The notes beneath the pieces are model-generated. The model searched no databases. It had not been told where the DNA came from and worked only from the letters and a program-made list of their open reading frames with translations. Below, in pieces: positions 55,080 to 64,000 of a DNA stretch of 64,000 bases; positions within the stretch are counted from its first letter, which is position 1; the number at the start of each line of letters is the position of its first letter. The stretch is taken from the NCBI GenBank assembly GCA_033060915.1, contig CM065392.1:8813001-8877000 (forward strand). Reading direction: 5' to 3'. Made by a program: the position numbers and the translations under genes. This DNA is from Euryodendron excelsum. Taxonomy: Eukaryota; Streptophyta; Magnoliopsida; Ericales; Pentaphylacaceae.

Positions 55080-56007
55080 CACCCCTCCCCCCCCCCCCCC
55101 CCCAACCCAACTTGCATTTTGCTAGTCCCTAGCAAAAACTATCAAAAATAGAAGGGATAATCTCCACTTTTGTAGGAGTCACAGATGCATTTAGCTTATG
55201 CACCAAGCTTTTAAACTCACAGGTTACCCCTAGTGGACGAGTGGTGTCTCGTGAGAGTTTTCAGTGATGATATCCACAAACATCCTTTTGTGAATATCAA
55301 ATCAAGATAAGAATAAGGAATGCTTGCATAATCCTACTCAAGTCAACATTAGATGCCACTTCAAACTCCAATACTTACATTAATATGCAACAAGCCATAC
55401 AAAAGAGAGGTTCATGTGTGTGGGTGAAGAATCATGCTAAACGACACAAACGAAACTCACTTATGCAAATCCAACCATTTAAAGCTTTGATTCAATCCTC
55501 ATCGGACATACATTAGCAATTAAAGTCCCACATGGTTCTCATAATAGTATGCTCAACAATGGAGCAAATGTAAAGAGACAAATCAAGTGAGCATACCAAT
55601 TACAAAAACTGAAAAGATAGAAATTTATCGACTTTATCATAGCTCCATGAAAGAACGTTTATAGTTACGCATTGACTCAAAGAAATTGACAAGATATAGC
55701 ATATACTCTATTGAAAATTCAATCAAACACAACTCGGATCAACTAAACCATTTAGAGATGAATATAGCAATGTAGAAGAGGTGAAATGTAAGAATAAAGA
55801 AAGGAAACAAATGGTCATATCATGTATGATCAAGGTATGAAATGATGAATGTAAAACAACTACAACTCTCCCTTTTCAACATTTAATACACTTTCCTCCA
55901 CTTCTTACTCTTCTCTTAAAATATTTTCAACTTTTGAACTCCTCTTTCATTCCTTTTTTTTTTTTTTTCTTACTTCTTCTTGTGTTTCCATCCTTTTATC
56001 ATCCCCT
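55080..56007 (-). mobile_element. Family A internal remnant with G17 polypurine tract
   Basis: Non-coding; equals 1-1084 in reverse complement. The tract next to LTR G is a run of 17 G on the minus strand (C at 55087-55103) within a longer G-rich stretch, unlike the mixed A/G tract of the other copies. A purine-rich stretch (minus strand) lies at about 55945-55985. Confidence 0.72.
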
Positions 56008-57667
56008 TCAAAGGTGCTCTATTTATCCGCAAGTGCATGGTTGACAGTTGTAGTTTTATCTGAAAAGTCCATAATCGTATTTCCTCAAGGATCAAGCCCA
56101 ATATAGGCTATTGAAACTAAACTCACACTATACTAACTTGGATTGAATGGAAATTATGTGAATTAAATCTAAATAAAAGGGAAAATAAAAGGGACCAAAA
56201 ATCTTTTGGGTTTTAATGAGAGTTTTGAATTACTAAACTATTGCAATGAAAATAAAAGTAATTAATAATTAGACAATTAAATTAAAGCAAATTGAAATTA
56301 AATTTAAAACAATTAAAAGGGAATGGGGCTCAATTGATCAAATCATCCAATTCATCCAAGATTTTCAATGAGGTTTATAACTCAAACCAAACACAACAAT
56401 AAAGAGTGTTTGATTGGAGGATTTAACTTTGAAAACCAATAATTCTCAAGCAATTGGAATTAGATACATGGTTAATAAGGGAATCAAAAGTTAATACCAT
56501 CGATTTAACTAGGGTCAATACTAAATTGGAAGTTTGTGCATTGAATTAGTCAAACATAGTCAATAACCTAGGTGTTTTAACGCATCTTGTAATCAATTGA
56601 TGTGAATGAATTCCTAGTAATTGTGGAGTAATTATCTAGTGAAAAGTCAAAAATTAATACCATTGATTTGGGTGATTAAAATTCCCAAACTTAGTCAATA
56701 ATCTAAGTATTTTAAAACATCCACATGCAATTACTAAGAATTAGAAATCTAAAAAAATAAAGCAATAAATTAATTAGATACCTCCATTGAAACCCTTAGA
56801 TTAATTGAGTGACCTTCACATTTGAACCCAATTTAAGAAACTAGCTACTTGAATCCATCATAAAAGCATGTAAAAATATAAAGAGAAAGCATGAAGAATT
56901 AAATCTAAATTTTACTTGAACAATGAAAGTGTTTGGTTGTAAGAAAAATACAAGAAAGTACATGAAAGTGAAGGAAAATACAATACAATGAAGGAAAATT
57001 ACAAGTTCTAGCTTTATACTACTCTTATAAAGCTAAATCTAAGCTAAAAATGAAGAAAAAAGAGGAAAACTAACCTTGGAATAGCTTCTCCCGCTGCCCC
57101 TCTATCTACAACTAACCCTAACTCCATAAAAAGCCTTCAAAACTTTTCTAAAACTCAACTTCGGATGCAAAAAATGTAATCTGAAAGTCGAAATAGCGTT
57201 CAGACTGTCATTAGACGATGCGTTTGACGGTCGTCTAAAGTGCATCCGGATGGTCACTGTTCACCGTCCGGACACACTATTCACCATCCAAATAGTCACT
57301 GTTCACCGTCTGGACGCACTGTTCGGATGGTCACTTTCCACCATCCGGACTTTTTCTATTCACTGTTCCGACGCACTATACACGCATCATCCGGATGGTC
57401 ACTATTCACTATTCAAGCCAACAACCTTCTAGCTTGATTTTGACCACTTTAGAGGTCGATTCTGTCGATGCATATTTGAGGAAAAGTTGTAACTCTTGAA
57501 GTTTTTTTCCAATAGCTCAAAAATCAACTCAATTGGACATTCAAGTAAAAAATGATGGCCATAACACCGAGAAGAGTTGGACTTCTCATCACTAGTTTGC
57601 TCGTTTTGAACCTGCTTTGATCATTCTTGCATCTATTTGTCTTTGTTAGCTTTTATAACCAACAAAA
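56008..57667 (-). mobile_element. LTR F, family A, truncated at both ends
   Basis: Aligned with LTR G but cut at 57667 by TGTAAGCAC of a giant LTR, about 130 bases short of its own start, and lacking its last few bases at 56008. Palindrome array at about 57190-57400. Confidence 0.8.
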
Positions 57668-57801
57668 TGTAAGCACCCCATTTTTTACCGCTCGGCAATC
57701 TATGGTCCGTCCAGAGTTGTACTCAAGTCAATATGGACGTATTCCAATCGAAATCAACTTTCTAAGTCCAATCTAATCAATTCATCGCTTCACGGGCCCA
57801 C
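57668..57801 (+). mobile_element. First 134 bp of a second giant-LTR element
   Basis: Begins TGTAAGCACCCC like 18512, 32247 and 63525, and follows them for about 130 bases (ccgctcggcaatc ... cttcacgggccc). It is then interrupted by the Athila-like element at 57802. The rest would lie beyond that element, outside the window. Confidence 0.78.
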
Positions 57802-59306
57802 TGATTCCACTCTAAAAATGTAATCTTTGTCTCCTAATTAAGTGTTTGTTAGCCTCTATATGGGTATTAGAATAGGTTTTTAGCAATAAATTGATTTAAA
57901 GTGTTTTTTTTCATGTGTATTGTAGGTTTTTTGTGACAAAATGATGAAAATGGCCTAAGGAGAAGAAGTCCGTCCGGACGGACCGTTCGGACGGTTTCCA
58001 CCGTTCGGACGGACTGTTCAGACGATTCGTTCAGACGGGCGAATTACCGTTCGGATGCTACGACGGAGATCGGGGTTCCAGAGTTGATTTTTCCCGTTCT
58101 TAGCTATCACAGAGTCGTTTTTTTCTGTTCAAAGAAATACAGAGCCGAGATTCTACGTCTGAAGACCATCCGAACGGTGAAATAATCGTCCGAACAGTTA
58201 TGCCACTGTCCGGACGGTGCGTCCGGACGCCATTCAAATGATCTTAGGACGCACTTCGGACGATTAGCACAGATTTGCCCTACAACCCAGCAGTCGAAGA
58301 AAAAAGAGGGATATGCTAATTTTTAGGGTTTCTGCCGCAGGTAGAGAGGGAGAATAGGGGAAAAATATGTATTTTGCTTAAATTTACTTTACATTGCTGT
58401 ATTTAGGGCTTTGGGAAGTGTTTAGATAGATTTTTAGTGTTGTTTAAGTGTAATCTCTCACATTTTCTATAGTTCAATATATTTATACACTTTTGATTTG
58501 GAGTCAAGATGTTGTTTCTACACTTTGGAAAGCTTTCAACCATGGAATCTTCAAGCTAAGCTTATTGTTTGGGAATAAATGTGAAGATCTACCAAGGATG
58601 GCATAGAAAATGAAAGGGGAGTCTTTAATCTTGTTGAATATCTCTTTTGCATCATTTTCTCTATTTATATTGGAATTAGTTGTTGTAGAAATCTTAGATC
58701 TATAATCATAGTTATTAACATGTGATTTATTTATAAGAAACCCATTAATAGTGATAAAACTTAATTCCAAAATAATTAGAGATCCATAAATTTTCAAAGC
58801 TAAACTTTTCGAATCAAGGGCCTTTGGACGGTTCTTGGTTTGAGTAAACCCAAACTCCCCCTTTCAAATTCCGTGCTAGAATTGGTAGATTGGAACATTT
58901 GAACCCAAACCCCCTTTTTAATCAAGATAAGTCCTGGCTTGTGCTCATTTGGAATTTTAGTTAAATCAAGAGTTAATTTATTCATAATTGTGGTTGTTGT
59001 AGTTGAATTTTCATAATTGTCAAATTACTTTAGCTAGAATGAAGTTGTAGGCTTCAATTTCATTTTAATTGTTTGGCTAGTTGCTAGTAAACCAAACCCT
59101 CAAACACCAAAGATTTTTGGTCAATTTTAGTTAACATAGCCATCGATTCCACTCTTGGTTTGCGACTTCAATTTGCATCGTTTTCTAAACTTTACTCATT
59201 TCTATTGCTAGATTGGCACAAGTTTCATGGGAGAACACGATAGTGGGAATACCCCCACTTAAACTACAAGCACCTCTATCGCGGTGAGCATGGAAAGGTC
59301 GAGTCA
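57802..59306 (+). mobile_element. 5' LTR of Athila-like element H
   Basis: 1,505 bp, TGATTCCACTC ... GTCGAGTCA; sister of the LTR at 1085-2616. Palindrome array at about 57970-58265 with ccgtccggacgg-type units. The left flank CCCAC (57797-57801) would be one copy of the target duplication; the other is outside the window. Confidence 0.85.
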
Positions 59307-59311
59307 AGTTT

Positions 59312-59329
59312 TGGCGCCGTTGCCGGGGA
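59312..59329 (+). other. Primer-binding site, tRNA-Asp
   Basis: TGGCGCCGTTGCCGGGGA, five bases after the LTR end, complementary to the 3' end of plant tRNA-Asp including CCA. It is the usual Athila primer site. Confidence 0.9.
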
Positions 59330-59719
59330 CTTGAAGGAACGAGCAAAGTGCGAAAACGGGAAAAAAAATTACAAATCGTAAAAACAAGGTGGGAATTGAT
59401 CACCCACCTACGAGGGAAGCATCTACGGCTTTGGGCCTAGGTAATTTCTTCAAACTCAATGTGGATACCATGTTAGGATATTTATTTCTTTCTTTTCAAT
59501 AGTTTCTTTTGTTTGATTAACTAGTAGCATTGCATATTGTTAGGAGCATTAGAGGAGTTAGGATAGTGTGCACTTTATTTGCTAATCGGTAGTAATTTAG
59601 CACGTGGAGTGGGAGATTGGAGTTGAAAAGCCATTGTCCGGTAAAGAGAAAAAGCCGTTGTCCGGCATATATATATTGTTTGTGTATGGTGTGTTGACTA
59701 CGATTGAGGCATACTATTT

Positions 59720-61490
59720 GTGCATTTCATTTGCATGTCCCATTGGACACGAATTGACAATAGACGCCTTTTACGAGTTAACCCACCATCACTGGCTAAC
59801 ACACCTTCTCCCGGAATTTCATTAGTAGTCGACCTAGGTGCACCTCCTATGGATGACCTAAACAATGAAGGTAGGCTACCGAATGTTGCTCCACCCAATC
59901 CAAATGTTTTTCCAAACCCACCGATGGGTGGATTGCCACAACACCCTCCTTTACATCCGGCCTATGGTTTAGGGGGTGAGAACATGGAAAATGCGAGCAA
60001 CCATGGGGACATGGGGGCTCCCCAATTTCGAATGAGGGATTTCTTGAACCCACCGCGGCAAGCACCGAGTTCTTGCCTTGTTATTCCGCCCCACTATGCC
60101 GATTTGAACATAAGGCCGGGCATGATGCAATTGCTTCCTCAATTCCACGGAGTTGATTCGGAAAGGCCTTATGCCTTCATCAAGGAATTTGAAGATGCAT
60201 GCTCCTTGGTGATGGACAACTCGTGTCCACGGGAAATCGTTTTTCTTAAAATCTTTCCATTTTATTTAAAGGATACCGCCAAGACGTGGTTCAATTCTTT
60301 GAGACCACTTTCTATCCATTCTTGGAAAACTCTTCAAAGAGAGTTTTTGAAAAAAAAAATTTCCGAAAAATAGAACGAAGGCGCTTAGACACCAAATCTC
60401 ACAAGTTTCTCCAATGTTGGGAGAATCATTTTTTCAGTGTTGGGAGTGGTTTAAAGAGCTTTTAGTTTCTTGCCCACACCATGGCTTTGCTGAATGGCAC
60501 ATTATCAATATCTTTTACTCTTCTTTAATGCCCCAACTCAAGCAATTCGTTGAGACTATGTGCACGGGAACATTTATGAATAAGCAACCTCACGAAGCTT
60601 ATTCATACTTTGATTACCTAGCTAATTTGGCTCGCGATTGGGTAACCACCGGGACCCAAAATCCCGAAGGTAGACCAAACATGCAAGGGGCGATATATCA
60701 ATTGAAAGAAGTTGATGATATGAATGCTTGGCTTGCCACCATAGCGAGAAAATTAGAGACTCTAGAGTTTAAGAATGTAAGTGCGGTGGGGAGTGAAGAG
60801 CCTAAGGGAATGTGTTGTGCGGTTTGTGAGACCAAAGAGCATGACACTGCGTCATGCCCGGTTATCCCGGGGATTAAGAAAGCCTTGCATGGCCAAACCA
60901 ATGCTATTGGGCAATACAATCGAGGTGGGGGGAACCCCTACTCCAATACTTACAACCCGAGATGGAGGGATCATCCTAACTTTGGATGGCACAATAAGGG
61001 GACTTCAAATCCCCAAGCTTATCAAGGAGGGTATAACAACCCTCAATCTTATCAAGCACCTCCTCCACCATCACACCCACAACATTACCAACCTCCACCG
61101 GTCACATCATTTTCAACCCAACCAAAACCTTTCCAACCTCCACCTCAAGCTCAACCTAACTCATACCACCCTCCGCATCGAAAGCAGTTGGAGGATACTC
61201 TCCAACAATTCATCCAAACCCAAGAGGGGGTAAACTCATGGGTTGACAAAACTTTAGATGACATCAAGAGTCAATTGACTCTTCTTACTCAAGCTTTAAC
61301 CCTTACTAAGAAGGATAAGTTGCCTGCACAACCTCAACTCAATCCTGCTAGGCAAGTGTATTCCACCGAAACCTTGGCCCAACCATCAACTAGCTGCAAG
61401 AATGTTTCATCCATTACCACTTTGAGGAGTGGTAAAGCTATTGACAAGACCATCCTTCCTAGGGACCCTAAGGGGGGTAAAAGTGTCTAA
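59720..61490 (+). pseudogene. Element H gag, frameshifted
   Basis: Two frames: 59720-60373 and 60414-61490. The first holds a Pro-rich N-terminus and the start of the retrotransposon Gag domain (LPQFHGVDSERPYAFIKEF, DTAKTWFNSL). The frame breaks at a run of A near 60350-60359, and the domain goes on in the next frame (GESFFQCWEWFKELL, CPHHGFAEW). A zinc-finger-like CAVCETKEHDTASCP follows at about 60815-60860, then a Pro/Gln/Tyr-rich linker. Codes for the capsid/nucleocapsid part of the particle; not translatable as one product here. Confidence 0.82.
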
Positions 61491-61849
61491 GGTAGATGAA
61501 GGGTCGGGTGTTAATAAGGAAGAGCCTAGAAAAGAAAAAGAGGGTGAGAGAGTGCCAAGTGAGAAGGAGGAGGGGAGTGAGAAAGAAAAAAAAATGAGAG
61601 AGAAAAGAAAGAGGAAGGGAATTATGAGAAGAAAGAGTCGAGTGGGTCCATGCCCAATGGTGAGGAAGTTTTGAGAGAAGAACGTGAGATCTTGGCTCAC
61701 GCTCCATTTCCTCACCGGTTAGTTAAACCCAAGAATCAATTAAGTTCGGAGATTTATGAGACTTTCAAGCAAGCCAAAATAAATCTACTTCTCCTTGAAG
61801 CCATTAAACAAGTTCCCTCTTAAGCTAAATTCCTTTAGGATTTATGTAC

Positions 61850-62684
61850 TGTTAAGAGGAGATTAAATGTGAGGGAGAACGCCTTTCTTGCTAAGGACGT
61901 CCATTCCGTAGTCCAAGTCAGAACCCCACCAAAGTACAAAGATCCCGGTTGTCCTACCGTGACTTGTGTAATAGGAGACCATAGGATATAGGGTTGCCTT
62001 CCAGACTTTGGGTCGAGTGTGAATCTATTGCCGTACTCGATGTACGAGTAATTAGGGCTAGGTGAATCGAAACGTACGAGGATCACACTCCAGTTGGCGG
62101 ACCGATCGATCAAAGCCCCTAGGGGAATAGTTGAGGATGTCTTAGTAAAAGTTGATAAGTTTTATTACCCGGCCAATTTTGTGGTCTTGGATACCCACCC
62201 GGTTGTAGATCCCCATGCCCGGAATCACATTCCCATCATTTTGGGCCGACCCTTTCTAGCCACAAGTGATGCCATTATCCATGTGCGAGGGGGTCTTTTG
62301 AAGTTGTCTTTTGGAAACATGTCCGTTGAACTTAACATATTTAACGCAGGCAAACAACCGGGGGATTTAGAGGACGTCTGGGAGGTGAATCTTATTGACT
62401 TGATAGTGCAAAAGCACTTCGAGAGGCAAATGGTAGAAGACCCTTTGGAGAGAATGTTGACATTTAGTGAGAGTCTAGATTGCTTGGGAGATGAGGAAGA
62501 GGGGGATGTTTTTAATGAGGGTAGTGGTTTAGAGGTGTGCCCTATCATGGCGGTGGGTCAATGGACCCCCACTTTTGAACCTTTGACCCCTAATCCTACC
62601 AAGCCCCAACCATCCGAACTAGAGGCTCCTACTCCCGATAGGAAGCCTTTGCCTTATACCCTTAAATATGTATTTTTTGGGTAA
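61850..62684 (+). pseudogene. Element H aspartic protease region, with stops
   Basis: Remnant of the Athila protease: a block ending CLPDFGSSVNLLPYS with the D-x-G-S active-site pattern near 62000, then a stop where YE(stop)LGLGE is read, then LADRSIKAPRGIVEDVLVKV and IILGRPFLATSDAIIHV in the open frame 62094-62684. A stop also precedes the active site. The frame ends just as the RT begins in another frame, at a run of T near 62672-62677. Confidence 0.8.
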
Positions 62685-63524
62685 AGGTGAATCTTATCCC
62701 GTAGTGATATCTTCATCACTTACGGAGGCTCAAGAAAGGAGCTTGTTAGAGGTGCTCAAAAAGCACCGGAAAGCCATAGGTTGGACAATCGCCGATTTGC
62801 ACGGCATTAGCCCTCTTGTATGCACCCATCGCATATATTTTAAGGAAGGGGCTAAGTCGGTGCGCCAAATGCAACGCCGATTGAACCCAACTATGAAGGA
62901 AGTTGTGAGGGGTGAGGTGCAAAAACTTCTTAATGCGGGTATTATATACCCAATTGTCGACTCTAAATGGGTGAGTCCCACCCAAGTTGTCCCTAAAAAG
63001 TCCGGGGTGACGGTAGTAGAAAATGAGAATAATGAATTGATACCCACCCAAATCCAAACCGGGTGGCGTATGTGTATAGACTATTGTCGCTTGAATGCCG
63101 TAACTACTAACGACCATTTTCCCCTTCCCTTCCTTGACCAAGTCTTGGAGCGGGTAACGGGACGAGCTTACTATTGTTTTCTTGATGGTTATTCCAGATA
63201 TAATTAATTGGAAATCGCCATGGAGGACCAAGATAAAACCACATTTACATGCCCCTTTGGCACATTTGCTTACAAGCAAATGCCCTTTGGGTTATGCAAT
63301 GCTCCTGCCACTTTTTAGAGATACATGATAAGTATTTTTAGTGATATGGTGGAGCAAATTTTAGAGGTCTTTATAGATGATTTTTCCGTATATAGGGACA
63401 ACTTTGCTCAATGTCTTCAAAACTTAGAGTCAGTACTAAACCGTTGTAAGGAGAGCAATCTTGTGTTGAATTGGGAGAAGTGTCACTTTATGGTGACACA
63501 TGGTATAGTTTTAGGCCACATCAT
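62668..63524 (+). pseudogene. Element H reverse transcriptase, with stops and truncation
   Basis: RT of Athila type: KHRKAIGWTIADLHGISP, then KLLNAGIIYPIVDSKWVSP, VQTGWR-like IQTGWRMCIDYCRLNA, DHFPLPFLDQVLER, CFLDGYS, then FTCPFGTFAYKQMPFGLCNA, and the catalytic VFIDDFSVY at about 63370-63395. In-frame stops at 63205-63207 (TAA) and 63317-63319 (TAG) both stand where relatives have Gln, i.e. single C-to-T changes. Cut at 63524 by a giant LTR inside the palm/thumb region. Confidence 0.88.
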
Positions 63525-64000
63525 TGTAAGCACCCCATTTTTGACCACTCGGCAATCTACACTCCGTCCAGACTTGTATTCAAGTCATTGTGGCCATATT
63601 TCAATTGAAACCAACTCTCTAAGTCCAAATCCTGTCTATCCATCGCTTCGCGGGCCCGCCAGGCCCAAATAGAGGCAAAATGACCAAAAATGCCTTTAGG
63701 GGCATTGTTCTTTCCAACTCCAACTCCCATCCCTCTCTCTCGAGAGTTTATTCCTCGAGACAATTCCAATTCAGGCACGTCTTTTCGAAGATGGTAAGTC
63801 CCCTTTCCAACCGCTCTCTCGAGACAGTTTATTTCTCGAGACGGTTCCAATCAGGCACGTCTTTTCAAAGACGATAAGTCCCCTTTACAATCCCTCTCTC
63901 GAGATAGTTTATTCCTCGAGATGGTTCCAACTCAGGCACGTCTTCTCGGAGATTATAAGACCCCTTTCCAATCCCTCTCTCGAGACAGTTTATTCCTCGA
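63525..64000 (+). mobile_element. Start of a third giant LTR
   Basis: TGTAAGCACCCC at 63525, inserted in the RT of element H. Follows the giant LTR pattern (ggcccaaatagaggcaaaat, then an array). The array differs: units of about 93 bp combine caggcacgtcttttcgaaga with two CTCGAGA(C/T)-containing halves (from about 63770). It continues past the window. Confidence 0.82.

Larger units (their letters stand above)
53296..57667 (-). mobile_element. Athila-like family A element with most of its interior lost
   Basis: On the minus strand: 5' LTR F (57667-56008, its start cut off by another insertion), a short internal remnant (about 56007-55080), and 3' LTR G (55079-53296). The interior has only the 3' non-coding part and lacks primer-binding site, gag and pol. 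At the inner edge of LTR F its last bases are also missing; CCCCT is shared by both sides of the joint. Confidence 0.78.
57802..63524 (+). mobile_element. Athila-like Ty3/gypsy element H, 5' part, decayed
   Basis: LTR, primer-binding site, leader, then gag, protease and reverse transcriptase in the Ty3/gypsy order, all with frame breaks. Cut in the RT at 63524 by a giant-LTR element, so RNase H, integrase and the 3' LTR are not in view. The RT block order and tRNA-Asp primer site place it with the Athila/ENV-class chromovirus-unrelated lineage of plants. Confidence 0.85.

Noticed and set aside
61407..61715. 102-codon Ser/Leu/Phe-rich minus-strand ORF
   Set aside because: Shadow of the Lys/Glu-rich linker downstream of gag on the plus strand.

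Overview
This window is plant nuclear DNA, almost certainly from a eudicot. It carries one TIR-NBS-LRR (TNL) disease-resistance gene, a class missing from grasses, inside a landscape of nested retrotransposons. Nearly everything else is transposon-derived or AT-rich intergenic sequence. The species cannot be named from the sequence alone.

Layout. 1-2616: 3' end of an Athila-like Ty3/gypsy element (non-coding internal part, polypurine tract and 3' LTR). 2617-8919: AT-rich intergenic DNA with a Helitron-like end, a ~490 bp direct repeat and LTR debris. 8920-48966, minus strand: a TNL gene of five exons. Its splice junctions can be joined in one reading frame for 1,156 codons: TIR exon 48485-48966, NB-ARC exon 11211-12243, LRR exons 10819-11094 and 9606-10723, C-JID exon 8920-9481. 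Intron 1 (12244-48484) is about 36.2 kb.

Intron 1 is a transposon nest. A full-length L1-type LINE (minus strand) inserted first. Its ends are at 13362 and 46427 with a 13-bp target-site duplication. It was then split into three pieces by two LTR elements. One is an 18.9-kb non-autonomous Tat/Ogre-like element with 5.2-kb LTRs (18512-37454), which itself holds a solo LTR (29194-30880). The other is a three-LTR compound element (37679-45389, TSD CAATG), whose internal region has one long gag-position ORF and no pol. A solo LTR (46667-47650, TSD TGAAG) lies between the LINE and the TIR exon.

Right of the gene (49-64 kb) are two MITE candidates, a probable copia LTR, and a second nest: an LTR element (53296-57667), interrupted by the 5' end of a giant-LTR element (57668), interrupted by an Athila-like element with broken gag, protease and RT (57802 on), interrupted in its RT by another giant-LTR element (63525 to the window end).

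The resistance protein looks structurally complete, with an NB-ARC MHD motif reading MHG and a short gap before kinase-2. No transposon ORF in the window appears intact, apart from the lone ORF at 41709-42632. The most unusual sequence signals are the arrays of CCGTTCGAACGG-type palindromes at the same place in eight otherwise diverged LTRs, the multi-kilobase G-poor repeat field in the giant LTRs, and the lone gag-position ORF of the compound element.
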